A program made the position numbers and the translations under genes. Below the pieces are notes generated by a model, which was not told the DNA's origin, ran no database searches, and was given only the letters and a program-made list of their open reading frames with translations. Below, in pieces: positions 1 to 7,605 of a stretch of 20,348 bases of DNA (positions are counted from its first letter, which is position 1; every line of letters starts with the position of its first letter). The DNA is from RAM1 sp040376925 (GTDB taxonomy: Bacteria > Pseudomonadota > Gammaproteobacteria > Burkholderiales > Burkholderiaceae_C): NCBI GenBank assembly GCA_040376925.1, contig JBEIPU010000065.1, positions 1-20,348 on the forward strand, in the 5' to 3' direction.

Positions 1-26
1 AAAATTCAATCTTTAGGAGCCAGCCA

Positions 27-515
27 ATGACCCCCCTCATCGGTGTCGTCATGGGGTCCAGTTCAGACTGGGACACCCTGCAACACGCAGTCCAGATTCT
101 CCAGGAATTCGGTATCGCCCACGAGGCCCGGGTTGTTTCAGCCCATCGCATGCCGGACGACATGTTTGCCTATGCCGAGGCGGCGGCGGGCCGGGGGCTC
201 AAGGCCATCATCGCGGGAGCCGGGGGCGCCGCCCACCTGCCGGGCATGCTGGCGGCCAAAACCACGGTGCCCGTGCTGGGCGTGCCAGTGGCCAGCAAGC
301 ACCTGCAAGGCGTGGATTCGCTGCACAGCATTGTGCAGATGCCCAAGGGCATCCCGGTGGCCACCTTTGCCATCGGTAACGCCGGGGCGGCCAATGCCGC
401 GCTGTTTGCGGTGGCGCTGCTGGCCAACGAAGATGCGGCGCTGCGTGGCCAGCTGGAAGCATTTCGCACCAGACAGACGCAAGCAGCCCGCGCGATGACG
501 CTGCCGCCCGCATGA
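27..515 (+). CDS. purE: N5-carboxyaminoimidazole ribonucleotide mutase PurE (class I)
   Basis: PurE moves the carboxyl group of N5-CAIR to C4 of the imidazole ring to give CAIR in de novo purine synthesis, in the cytoplasm. The 162-residue length is normal for class I PurE. The N-terminal phosphate-binding loop MGSSSDW lies at residues 9-15, the conserved SAHR with its catalytic-region histidine at about 38-41, and the glycine-rich GAGGAAHLPG at about 64-73. The later MPKGIPVATFAIG segment is also family-typical. An AGGAG ribosome binding site sits 7 nt before the ATG. The stop overlaps the purK start by 4 bases (ATGA), so translation of the two is probably coupled. PurE uses the product of PurK, so the pair forms two consecutive steps. 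The promoter and any upstream gene lie outside the window. Confidence 0.97.
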   Translation: MTPLIGVVMGSSSDWDTLQHAVQILQEFGIAHEARVVSAHRMPDDMFAYAEAAAGRGLKAIIAGAGGAAHLPGMLAAKTTVPVLGVPVASKHLQGVDSLHSIVQMPKGIPVATFAIGNAGAANAALFAVALLANEDAALRGQLEAFRTRQTQAARAMTLPPA

Positions 516-1672
516 GCCCCCCTATTCTTCCGGGGGCGACGCTCGGCGTCATGGGTGGCGGCCAGCTGGGGCGCATGTTTGCCCACGCCGCGCAGCAGAT
601 GGGCTATTTCACCGCCGTGCTCGACGCGGACCCCACCAGCCCGGCAGGCCTCGTCAGCCACCACCATGTGCAAACCGGCTACGAAGACGCCGCCGGCCTG
701 GCCGAGCTGGTCCGCCTGAGCGCCGCCGTCACCACCGAATTTGAAAACGTCCCCGCGCAGTCCCTGCGTGCCCTGGCCGTGACGCGGCCCGTGGCGCCTG
801 GGGGTGACGCCGTGGCCGTGGCCCAGGACCGTGCGGCTGAAAAAGCGCATTTCGCGCGCTGCGGCGTGGCGTGTGCGCCGTATGCCGTGATCGAAACCGC
901 CGCGCAGCTGGCCGCTGTGGGCGATCACCTGCTGCCCGGCATCGTCAAGACCACCCGCATGGGCTATGACGGCAAAGGCCAGATCCGCGTGACGACACGC
1001 GAAGAACTGGCCGCCGCCTGGCAGCAGCTCCAACAGGTGCCCTGTGTGCTGGAAAAGATGCTGCCACTGGCCGCCGAGATCTCCGTCATCGTGGCGCGCG
1101 GGCGCGACGGGCAGATGGTGAACCTGCCGCCCCAGCTGAACCTGCACCGCGACGGCATCCTGGCTGTGACCGAGGTGCACGCGCAGGCCATGCCGGCTCA
1201 GCGTCAGGCGCAGGCGGTCGAATCAACCCGTTCCATTGCGCAGGGCCTGAACTACACCGGTGTGCTGTGTGTGGAGTACTTTGTGCTGGCCGACGGCTCG
1301 CTGGTGGTCAATGAAATGGCGCCACGCCCGCACAACAGCGGCCACTACAGCATGGACGCCTGCGACGTGTCGCAGTTCGAGCTGCAGGTACGCGCCATGA
1401 CCGGCCTGCCGCTGGTGCAGCCGCGCCAGCACAGCGCGGCCATCATGCTCAACCTGCTGGGCGACCTGTGGTTTCGCCAGGGCGATGCGGCGCAGCCGCC
1501 GCCCTGGGACCAGGTGCTCGCCTTGCCGGGCACCCACTTGCACCTGTACGGCAAAACCGAGGCACGGCGGGGCCGCAAGATGGGCCACCTGAACGTGACC
1601 GGCGCCGACGCAGCCACTGTGCGCGCCACGGCGCTGCAGGCGGCCGCGCTGCTGGGCATCGAGGCGTTCTGA
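512..1672 (+). CDS. purK: N5-carboxyaminoimidazole ribonucleotide synthase PurK
   Basis: PurK is an ATP-grasp enzyme that carboxylates AIR with bicarbonate and ATP to N5-CAIR, the substrate of PurE. The 386-residue protein starts with the Rossmann-like GVMGGGQLGRM at residues 12-22. It has the PurK-typical EFENVP near residue 77, the ATP-binding KTTRMGYDGKGQ near 147, and the catalytic EMAPRPHNSGHY near 268-279. Its length matches the family. The start codon is fixed by the ATGA overlap with purE and by the GGG-rich loop close to the N-terminus. The stop overlaps the next start by one base (TGATG), so the Sua5-type gene is part of the same transcript. Confidence 0.96.
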   Translation: MSPPILPGATLGVMGGGQLGRMFAHAAQQMGYFTAVLDADPTSPAGLVSHHHVQTGYEDAAGLAELVRLSAAVTTEFENVPAQSLRALAVTRPVAPGGDAVAVAQDRAAEKAHFARCGVACAPYAVIETAAQLAAVGDHLLPGIVKTTRMGYDGKGQIRVTTREELAAAWQQLQQVPCVLEKMLPLAAEISVIVARGRDGQMVNLPPQLNLHRDGILAVTEVHAQAMPAQRQAQAVESTRSIAQGLNYTGVLCVEYFVLADGSLVVNEMAPRPHNSGHYSMDACDVSQFELQVRAMTGLPLVQPRQHSAAIMLNLLGDLWFRQGDAAQPPPWDQVLALPGTHLHLYGKTEARRGRKMGHLNVTGADAATVRATALQAAALLGIEAF

Positions 1673-2676
1673 TGATCCTGAACGGTCAGGATGCAGGCGC
1701 GGTAGCCCAGGCCGCAGCGGTGCTGGCAGCCGGTGGGCTGGTGGCCTTCCCGACCGAAACGGTATACGGGTTGGGCGCAGACGCGTCCAGCGATGCTGCG
1801 GTGGCCGGCATCTTTGCCGCCAAAGGCCGCCCCAGTGACCACCCGTTGATCGTGCACGTGGCCGGCGCGGCCGAAGTGGCCCACTTTGCGCGGGACGTAC
1901 CTGCGTTTGCGCAAGCGCTGATGCGCTCGTTCTGGCCCGGGCCCCTGACGCTGATCGTGCCGCGCCGTGCCGGCGTGGCCGCGGCATCGGCTGGCGGGCA
2001 GGACACCATTGGCCTGCGTTGCCCCTCCCACCCGGTGGCGCTGGCGCTGCTTGCGGCCTGCGCCGCCGCCACGCCGCCGGTGCATGGCCTGTCCGGGCCC
2101 AGCGCCAACCGGTTTGGGCGTGTGAGCCCCACCACGGCGGCCCATGTGCAGGCCGAATTCGGCGACAGCCTGCTGGTGCTGGACGGCGGCCCTTGCGACG
2201 TGGGCATCGAATCCACCATCATCGACTGCACCCGCGGCGTGCCCGTGCTGCTGCGCCCCGGTGCGATCACCCGTGACCAGGTGGCTGCCGCCTGCGGCCA
2301 GCCGGTGCGCTCGCAGCAGGAGCTGGACGCCGGGCTGCCTGCCGCGCCGCGCGCCTCCGGCACGCTGGAGGCGCACTATGCGCCCACAGCCCGTGTGCGG
2401 CTGATGGACGCCGCCGCGCTGCAGACCGCGCTGGACCTGCTGGGCGCCGACGGCGCGGGCATCGCCGTCTGGTCACGCGCCGTGGTGCAGTCGCGCTCCG
2501 GCCGCATCGTGCGCCGGCGCATGCCCGATGATGCGGCCGCCGCGGCGCAGCAGCTGTTTGCGGTGTTGCGCGACTTCGACGTGGCCGGGGTTTCACTGAT
2601 CTGGGTTGAAACGCCTCCTGATACCCCCGAATGGGAAGGTATCCGCGACCGCCTGCAACGCGCGGCAGCGGCTTGA
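1672..2676 (+). CDS. L-threonylcarbamoyladenylate synthase, Sua5/TsaC type
   Basis: This enzyme makes threonylcarbamoyl-AMP from threonine, bicarbonate and ATP, the first step of the tRNA t6A37 modification. The N-terminal YrdC domain has FPTETVYGLG at about residues 26-35, KGRPSDHPL at 51-59, and SGPSANRFGRVSPT at about 141-154. Beyond the YrdC core the protein continues to 334 residues with APRASGTLEAHYAP near 225-238. This is the linker and extra C-terminal domain that separates Sua5 from the short, single-domain TsaC. The reading frame stays open 5' of this point, but the ATG overlapping the purK stop is chosen because the protein then begins just before the domain. Placement with purEK is probably operonic convenience. 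TsaB, a later t6A component, is encoded 5 kb away in this window. Confidence 0.94.
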   Translation: MILNGQDAGAVAQAAAVLAAGGLVAFPTETVYGLGADASSDAAVAGIFAAKGRPSDHPLIVHVAGAAEVAHFARDVPAFAQALMRSFWPGPLTLIVPRRAGVAAASAGGQDTIGLRCPSHPVALALLAACAAATPPVHGLSGPSANRFGRVSPTTAAHVQAEFGDSLLVLDGGPCDVGIESTIIDCTRGVPVLLRPGAITRDQVAAACGQPVRSQQELDAGLPAAPRASGTLEAHYAPTARVRLMDAAALQTALDLLGADGAGIAVWSRAVVQSRSGRIVRRRMPDDAAAAAQQLFAVLRDFDVAGVSLIWVETPPDTPEWEGIRDRLQRAAAA

Positions 2677-2720
2677 TGACCCACTCGTTAAACTACCTGC
2701 CAAGCACTTTGGAGATCTCA

Positions 2721-3674
2721 ATGGCAAGAAACTGGATGCGCCGCGCCCTTCTGGCGGCGGCGTGCGCTTCGACCGCGCTCATCGCGGCCTGCGGCTCGGG
2801 GACGACGGAGTCGGCCCTGGTGCCCTCGCGCTTTGTTGCGTTCGGCGACGGCTTCAGCGATCTGGGTGAGGGCGGCTCGCGCTACACCATCAACGACGGC
2901 AGCGCCAACATCTGGTCGCAGTACATGGCCAACCTGTTCGGCCAGAACCTCACCACGGCGGCCTCGGGCGGGCTGTCGTATGCGCGCGGCAACGCCCGCG
3001 TCGCGCTCAAGCCTGACGCGGCCGGCAGCAATGCCACCCCGACCGTGACCGAGCAGGTGGACCGCTTCCTGGCGGGCAACACCATCGGCGCCAACGACGT
3101 GCTGATCATCAATGGCGGCTTCAGCGACATCATCGTGCAGATGGCCGCGGTGCGGGCCGGCACGCAGACCAGCGCGCAGATGATCGTGAACGTGCGCCAG
3201 GCCGGCCGCGACCTGGCCACGCAGGTGCGCCGCCTGGTCACCGCGGGCGCCAGATACGTGGTGGTGGTGGGCCCTTACAACCTGGCCCGCACGCCCTGGT
3301 CCACCGCCATCGGCCAGGGCGACCTGCTGCTGGAGGCCACCAGCCGCTTCAATGAAGACCTGCTGGTGAGCCTGGCCGACCTGGGCTCCAACGTGCTGTA
3401 TGTCGACGCGGCCTTCCACTTCAACCTGATGACTTCGTCGCCGGGCGCCTACAACCTGACCGATGCCACCTCGGTGATGTGCACATCGGCCGACACCGGC
3501 CCGGGCATTGGTATCGGCGCGGGCCAGGTCAATTCCGCGCGTTGCACCACCGGCACCATCGTGTCGGGCTTTGACTACACCCGCCACATCTATGCCGACC
3601 CGGTGTACCCCACGCCGCAAGCCCACCGGCTGTTTGGCGAATACGCCTACAACCGGGTTCGCGCGCGCTGGTAA
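2721..3674 (+). CDS. SGNH/GDSL-hydrolase-like lipoprotein with degenerate catalytic motifs
   Basis: The protein is a predicted lipoprotein of 317 residues. A basic, hydrophobic signal ends in a lipobox, LIAAC, with Cys24 as the lipidation site. The rest resembles extracellular GDSL esterases/phospholipases. Block I is FVAFGDGFSDLG (residues 38-49), block III IINGGFSDII (129-138) and block V ADPVYPTPQAHRLFGEYAY (292-310). Each block misses the canonical residue: GDS has Gly44 where the nucleophile Ser belongs, GxND has Ser135 for Asn, and DxxH has Tyr296 for His. Esterase activity by the normal mechanism is therefore doubtful. It may be a binding or structural protein, or use other residues such as Ser46 and His302. 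The start at 2721 is chosen for the signal peptide and a GGAGA ribosome site 5 nt upstream. An in-frame ATG at 2676 would add 15 residues. The 44-nt gap to the preceding gene suggests possible cotranscription. Confidence 0.85.
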   Translation: MARNWMRRALLAAACASTALIAACGSGTTESALVPSRFVAFGDGFSDLGEGGSRYTINDGSANIWSQYMANLFGQNLTTAASGGLSYARGNARVALKPDAAGSNATPTVTEQVDRFLAGNTIGANDVLIINGGFSDIIVQMAAVRAGTQTSAQMIVNVRQAGRDLATQVRRLVTAGARYVVVVGPYNLARTPWSTAIGQGDLLLEATSRFNEDLLVSLADLGSNVLYVDAAFHFNLMTSSPGAYNLTDATSVMCTSADTGPGIGIGAGQVNSARCTTGTIVSGFDYTRHIYADPVYPTPQAHRLFGEYAYNRVRARW

Positions 3675-3696
3675 GCGCAAAGACAGCCGCAGAATG

Positions 3697-3723
3697 AAAA
3701 AGGCGCCCGAGGGCGCCTTTTTT
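3697..3723. terminator. Bidirectional intrinsic terminator
   Basis: A GGCGCC/GGCGCC stem with a CGAG loop is flanked by five A residues on the left and six T residues on the right. It therefore works in both directions. It lies between the convergent SGNH-like gene (+) and the alpha/beta-hydrolase gene (-), 22 nt after the first stop and 23 nt beyond the second. Confidence 0.93.
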
Positions 3724-3746
3724 ACCGGGGCGGCTGATGAGGCGGC

Positions 3747-5060
3747 TTACTTGACCGTCTCGAACACCGCGCGCGCCTGCGCATGGCACAGCGGCGGCAC
3801 ATAGGTGCCGTGGTAGTTGCCGTAGTAGGTGGCGAACGCCGCCGAGGCCGGGTCGGTCGGCGCGGCGCCATTCACGCCGAACGCTGCCTGCACCGCTGCG
3901 TCCACGTCCACAGTCGTCACGTTGGTCAGGTTGCGGCTGGCAAAGTCGGCCTTCGCCACGTTCATGTGCACAGCGGGCGGCACGGTCGGGTCGCCTGCGC
4001 CGGCGCACAGCAGCGTGCGCGACTTGGGGCTCCAGCCCAGCAGGTCGTTCTTTTTGGCGGCCAGGTACAGCGGGTTGTTGACGTTGGTCTGGGCGCCCGT
4101 GATGAACGCACTCTGGAACACCGCGTCGCGCGCCTGGGTCGGCGTTTCGCCCGCGGCGCCGGGCAGCGCGCCGGTGGTGACCAGCGTGGTGTAGGTCAGC
4201 GTGGGGTTGGGCAGCAGGGTTTCGATGTAGTTCGAGTACGGCAGCTTGAACGCCTCGGTGACGTTGGAATAGATGCCGCCATAGACCTTCTGCCAGGCCG
4301 TCACCAGGTACGGCACAAAGAACTGCACGCCCGCGATGGCCGTGGGGATCTGCAGCGAGCCCGACAGGTTGTACGGGCCCGACAGGTGGGCGCCGGCCAC
4401 GACGCTGATCTCGCCGGGCAGGTCACGCTCGATCGCGCGGTGCGCCGCCATGGATGCGTGGCCGCCTTGCGAATAGCCGGTGAGCATCACCTTGCCCGAC
4501 AGGCCAAAGCCCTGCAGCGCGGCAACGTTGCGCGCGGCGCGGATCGCGTCGATGACCGATGTGGCCTCGGAGTCCGCGTGCAGGTAGGGGTGGTACGAAT
4601 AGGTGGACTTGGCAAAGCCCAGGTAATCGGTGGCCACCACGGCATAGCCCTGCGCGGCATACATGGCGCTGAGCAGCGCGGTTTCGCTGTCAGCGGGGTT
4701 GGCCAGCGTGCGCGGCTTCTGCACGTCGGTGCCCTTGGCATACGCCACCAGCGGGAACGGGCCCAGGCAGGCCGCGCCCGTGGGGACCAGCAGCGCGCCG
4801 GAGGCATTGGCGGCCTCGCCATTGACGCCCACGGTGGCGTAGTTGATGGCCACCACGCGCACATCGCATTTGGCCTTGCCCGACAGGGCCTGCAGGCCGC
4901 TGGAAGCGGTTGCGGCGTCAAGCTGGGCCGCGCTCAGCGTGGCCACCGTCTGCGGCGTCTCCTTGATGCCGCCACGGGTGTTCTCGTCGCCGCCACCCCC
5001 ACCGCAGGCCGCCAGCAGGGATGCCGCCGCCACGGCGGTCAATACGTGAAATCGCTTCAT
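3747..5060 (-). CDS. Secreted alpha/beta-hydrolase (lipase/esterase-like) lipoprotein
   Basis: A 437-residue predicted lipoprotein: a short basic n-region and hydrophobic stretch end in LLAAC (Cys19), followed by a Gly-rich linker. The alpha/beta-hydrolase fold is shown by the nucleophile elbow GYSQGG (Ser197) after a hydrophobic strand, by GAGDPTVPP with a probable acid Asp357, and by NYHGTY with a probable catalytic His417. VVATDYLGFAKS at about 141-152 is typical of the bacterial/fungal secretory lipase (LIP) group. Two possible disulfides could form from Cys65/Cys98 and Cys352/Cys425. The substrate is unknown; an ester or lipid is likely. The start was chosen because an AAAGGAGA ribosome site lies just upstream and a proper lipoprotein signal begins there; the longer frame to 5177 has no signal. 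A palindrome in the leader suggests repressor control. Confidence 0.88.
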   Translation of the reverse strand: MKRFHVLTAVAAASLLAACGGGGGDENTRGGIKETPQTVATLSAAQLDAATASSGLQALSGKAKCDVRVVAINYATVGVNGEAANASGALLVPTGAACLGPFPLVAYAKGTDVQKPRTLANPADSETALLSAMYAAQGYAVVATDYLGFAKSTYSYHPYLHADSEATSVIDAIRAARNVAALQGFGLSGKVMLTGYSQGGHASMAAHRAIERDLPGEISVVAGAHLSGPYNLSGSLQIPTAIAGVQFFVPYLVTAWQKVYGGIYSNVTEAFKLPYSNYIETLLPNPTLTYTTLVTTGALPGAAGETPTQARDAVFQSAFITGAQTNVNNPLYLAAKKNDLLGWSPKSRTLLCAGAGDPTVPPAVHMNVAKADFASRNLTNVTTVDVDAAVQAAFGVNGAAPTDPASAAFATYYGNYHGTYVPPLCHAQARAVFETVK

Positions 5061-5076
5061 GTTGTCTCCTTTGTTG

Positions 5077-5100
5077 AAAAAAGAACGTGCGTTCGTTTTT
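5077..5100. promoter_or_regulatory. Palindromic operator-like site upstream of the hydrolase gene
   Basis: A perfect inverted repeat GAACG-TG-CGTTC (5083-5094) is flanked by an A-tract on one side and a T-tract on the other. It sits about 22 nt before the start codon of the minus-strand alpha/beta-hydrolase. The short palindrome with a 2-nt centre resembles operators of TetR-family repressors of lipid or ester catabolism. That regulator type is inference. No regulator gene is present in the window. Confidence 0.5.
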
Positions 5101-5168
5101 GGATTGAACATGCTAAGTCCGTCCGCGGGTGCGCGGTAACGGGTTAGTACGGGGGCTGTTCGGGGCGC

Positions 5169-5194
5169 CGTCGCCAAGGCGACGCATCGGCGTC
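5169..5194. repeat. Two adjoining hairpins downstream of the SemiSWEET gene
   Basis: CGTCGCC-AA-GGCGACG (5169-5184) is a perfect 16-nt palindrome. It overlaps a second stem GACGC-ATCG-GCGTC (5181-5194) that runs into the SemiSWEET stop codon. There is no T-tract in the minus direction, so this is not a clear intrinsic terminator. It may instead protect the mRNA 3' end or slow read-through into the hydrolase gene. The rest of the 132-nt gap holds nothing else I can name besides the operator-like palindrome. Confidence 0.45.
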
Positions 5195-5447
5195 AGCGAA
5201 AGCGCAGCTTCATGACCAGGATGGCCACGGCCAGCGCCAGCGTGACGGCATTGGCGGCCACGATGGGCCAGGCGCCCAGCAGCAGGCCATACACCAGCCA
5301 CAGCGCGACGCCGGTGGTGAACACGCTGTACATGCCCAGCGAAATGCCGCTCACGTCGCGCGTGCGAAAGGTCAGCCAGGCCTGCGGCACAAAGCTGCAG
5401 GTGGTCAGGATGGCGGCCAGGTAGCCGATGAGTTCGCTCGAAGGCAT
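5193..5447 (-). CDS. SemiSWEET-family sugar transporter (PQ-loop protein)
   Basis: SemiSWEETs are three-helix membrane proteins that dimerise to make a sugar uniporter in the inner membrane. This 84-residue protein has the usual length and three hydrophobic segments at about residues 5-24, 37-57 and 62-80. The PQ motif is in SFVPQAW (Pro21-Gln22) of helix 1. Trp50 in VALWLVYG and Asn66 in AANAVTL are at positions typical for substrate-pocket residues. It begins 16 nt after the dacB stop on the same strand and is probably cotranscribed with it; no good Shine-Dalgarno precedes the ATG, which fits translational coupling. The substrate cannot be told from sequence. Confidence 0.92.
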   Translation of the reverse strand: MPSSELIGYLAAILTTCSFVPQAWLTFRTRDVSGISLGMYSVFTTGVALWLVYGLLLGAWPIVAANAVTLALAVAILVMKLRFR

Positions 5448-5463
5448 GGTGATGGATCAGGTG

Positions 5464-6867
5464 CTACTGGTCGCGCGCGGCCCATTCGACCAGGGCGTCG
5501 ATCGCGGGGCGCACGGCATTGGCGTTGGGGTGGTTGGCCAGGGCCACCAGCACGTAGCGGCGACCGCTGGCGCCCAGCACATAGCCGGCCACGCCGGCCA
5601 CGTCGCGCAGGCTGCCGGTCTTCAGATGGGCGGTGGCGCCGCGCGCGCGGCTGCGCCGCATCGTGCCGTCCACGCCCGTGATGGGCAGTGACGACATCAG
5701 CTCGGGCATGACCGGCGACGCCCAGGCGGCTTGCAGCATGCGCGCCAGTGCCTGCGCCGTGATGCGCGATTCGCGTGACAGGCCCGAGCCGTTGTCCATG
5801 ACCGGCAGGTCGGTGGCGCCAAAGCGCGCCGACCACCACTGGCGCAGCAGCTCGCGCGAGCCGTCGGCCGTGCCCGTGCCCTTTTGCTGCTGGCTCAGGG
5901 TCAGGAACAGCTGCTGGGCCATCACGTTGTTGCTGTACTTGTTGATGTCGCGGATCACCTCGGCCAGCGCGGGCGACTGCAGCTCGAAGCTGGCCGCCAG
6001 GCCCGCGGGCGTGCGGCCCTCGCGCACCTGGCCGGTGAGCTTGCCGCCCAGCGACGCCCACATGCCCGCCACCGCACGCATGCCGTAGCTGCGCGGCGCG
6101 GCGTAGGCCACGGGCCAGTTGCGCTCGCCGCAGGCGGCCGGGTAGCCGCCGGCAAACCGGATGCGCAAAGGGTCGCTGAAATCCGCCTTGAGCGCGCCGC
6201 GCCAGTCACCGCAGTCGGCCAGCGCCAGCGGCACCGTGGCTGGCACCTGCACGCCGGCCAGCGGGGGCTCCACATGCAGCTGTGCGGTGCCCGCCGTGCG
6301 GTCGGGCACAAAGGTCATCACGACCGATCTGTAGTTGATGAGCAGCGCATCGGGCGATGCGTTGTAGGGGCGCAGCGGCTCGCCGTCAAACGCGCCCGGG
6401 TCCTGCTCGGCCACGTCAAAGGCGCTGCGGTCCAGCACGATGTCGCCCGCGATCTGCTGGATGCCCAGACCCTGTACCCGGCGCAGCAGCAGCCACAGCC
6501 GCTCGGCCACCAGCTTGGGGTCGCCCAGGCCGCGGATGTACAGGTTGCCGTACAACGTGCCGTCGCGTACGGCGCCTTCCAGGTACACCGGCGTGGCCCA
6601 GGTGAAGGCCGGGCCCAGCAGCTCCAGCCCGGCGAAGGTCGTGACCAGCTTCATGACCGACGCCGGGTTCACCGGCACGCCTGTGCGGTGGGCCAGGCGG
6701 GGTACCGCGCGGCCGTCCACGTCGGCCACCAGCAGCGTGACCGCGTCGCGCGGCACCTTGGCGCGGGCCAGGGCTGCGTCCACTTCAGGGGGCAGTGCCT
6801 GGGCCAGGGCCTGGCCGGCCAGCAGGGTCAGGCCGAGCAGGGCAGCCAGCGCGCGGGGGATTGTCAT
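5464..6867 (-). CDS. dacB: D-alanyl-D-alanine carboxypeptidase/endopeptidase, PBP4 (DacB)
   Basis: PBP4 is a periplasmic class C penicillin-binding protein. It trims the terminal D-Ala from peptidoglycan stems and cuts cross-links during remodelling. The 467-residue protein starts with a signal peptide cleaved after about AQA (residue 24). The three active-site motifs of the family are present in order: SVMK (Ser70, Lys73), YSNN (Ser312-Asn313-Asn314) and KTG (416-418). The long spacing between the first two is the PBP4-specific insertion. The frame stays open far upstream, but the ATG at 6867 is supported by the signal peptide and by the divergent tsaB start 33 bp away. A GATAAT box lies 6 nt before the ATG and there is no Shine-Dalgarno, so the mRNA could be leaderless (inference). 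SemiSWEET follows in the same orientation. Confidence 0.95.
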   Translation of the reverse strand: MTIPRALAALLGLTLLAGQALAQALPPEVDAALARAKVPRDAVTLLVADVDGRAVPRLAHRTGVPVNPASVMKLVTTFAGLELLGPAFTWATPVYLEGAVRDGTLYGNLYIRGLGDPKLVAERLWLLLRRVQGLGIQQIAGDIVLDRSAFDVAEQDPGAFDGEPLRPYNASPDALLINYRSVVMTFVPDRTAGTAQLHVEPPLAGVQVPATVPLALADCGDWRGALKADFSDPLRIRFAGGYPAACGERNWPVAYAAPRSYGMRAVAGMWASLGGKLTGQVREGRTPAGLAASFELQSPALAEVIRDINKYSNNVMAQQLFLTLSQQQKGTGTADGSRELLRQWWSARFGATDLPVMDNGSGLSRESRITAQALARMLQAAWASPVMPELMSSLPITGVDGTMRRSRARGATAHLKTGSLRDVAGVAGYVLGASGRRYVLVALANHPNANAVRPAIDALVEWAARDQ

Positions 6868-6900
6868 CGGCCGATTATCAAGCGGCTCGATAATCGCCGG
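6868..6900. promoter_or_regulatory. Symmetric divergent promoter between dacB and tsaB
   Basis: The whole 33-bp gap is nearly mirror-symmetric. CGATTATC (6872-6879) and GATAATCG (6889-6896) form an 8-bp inverted repeat with a 9-nt centre. On each strand this gives a GATAAT, a good sigma-70 -10 box, followed by exactly 6 nt and then the ATG of dacB or tsaB. Transcription starting at the usual distance would begin at or next to the start codon. I see no convincing -35 hexamer at 17 nt for either side. Neither gene has room for a Shine-Dalgarno site beyond the box. Confidence 0.6.
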
Positions 6901-7602
6901 ATGAAGGTACTTGCGTTCGACACCAGCACTGAAGCCCTGTCCATTGCCGTGGGGCACTGGCACGGCGGGCAGCTGCAGGTGTGGCAGCACACCGGCCCCG
7001 GCGGCGCGCAGGCGTCCGCCACGCTGATACCGCAGGCCATGGCGCTGCTGGCCCAGGCCGGCCTGACGCTGGGCGCGCTGGACGCCGTGGCGTTTGGCGC
7101 AGGCCCGGGCTCTTTCACCGGCCTGCGCACCGCCTGCGCGGTAGCGCAGGGTTTGGCCTTTGGCGCGGGCGTGCCGGTGCTGCCGGTGGACACCCTGCTG
7201 GCCGTGGCCGAGGAGGCCCGCCACACCCAGGGCGCCACCCGGGTGCAGGCCGTGCTGGACGCGCGCATGGATGAGGTCTACACCGCCGCCTGGTCGCACG
7301 ACCGCACGCAGTGGCAGGCGCATGGCGGCGCCGCGCTGTCGGCGCCGCAGGACGTGCCCGTGCAGCCCGGCTGGACGCTCGCTGGAAATGCCTTTGCCGC
7401 CTATGGCGGGCGGCTGGGCGCCGCCGTGGCGCGGGTTGACGCACTGCCCACGGCCACCGCCATGCTGCGCCTGGCACCCGCGCTGCTGGCCGCGGGGCAG
7501 GCCGTACCGGCCGCGCAGGCGCTGCCCCGCTACATTCGCGATAAAGTCGCCAAAACCACTGACGAACGCGCGGCCGAACGCGGGGCGCGTCCCGTCACCT
7601 GA
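6901..7602 (+). CDS. tsaB: tRNA t6A37 threonylcarbamoyltransferase complex dimerisation subunit TsaB
   Basis: TsaB is the non-catalytic ASKHA-fold partner that binds TsaD (and TsaE) and is needed to transfer threonylcarbamoyl from TC-AMP to A37 of ANN-decoding tRNAs. The 233-residue length is normal. It opens with the family-typical MKVLAFDTSTEALSIAV, has GAGPGSFTGLRTACA at about residues 66-80 and VLDARMDEVYTAAW near 117-130, and ends with PRYIRDKVAKTTDER. The frame is open upstream, but the MKVLAFDTST start is the only one matching the family. rimI begins 3 nt after its stop. TC-AMP, the substrate used by the complex, is made by the Sua5-type protein encoded earlier in this window. Confidence 0.95.
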   Translation: MKVLAFDTSTEALSIAVGHWHGGQLQVWQHTGPGGAQASATLIPQAMALLAQAGLTLGALDAVAFGAGPGSFTGLRTACAVAQGLAFGAGVPVLPVDTLLAVAEEARHTQGATRVQAVLDARMDEVYTAAWSHDRTQWQAHGGAALSAPQDVPVQPGWTLAGNAFAAYGGRLGAAVARVDALPTATAMLRLAPALLAAGQAVPAAQALPRYIRDKVAKTTDERAAERGARPVT

Positions 7603-7605
7603 ACC

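Noticed and set aside
3675..3746. Possible small gene reading through the terminator from 3508 to 3804
   Set aside because: It is an out-of-frame shadow of the SGNH-like gene that crosses a strong bidirectional terminator and has no ribosome site.
5884..6900. Extension of the tsaB frame upstream to 5884
   Set aside because: It is antisense to dacB, and the TsaB family starts with the MKVLAFDTST-like strand at 6901.
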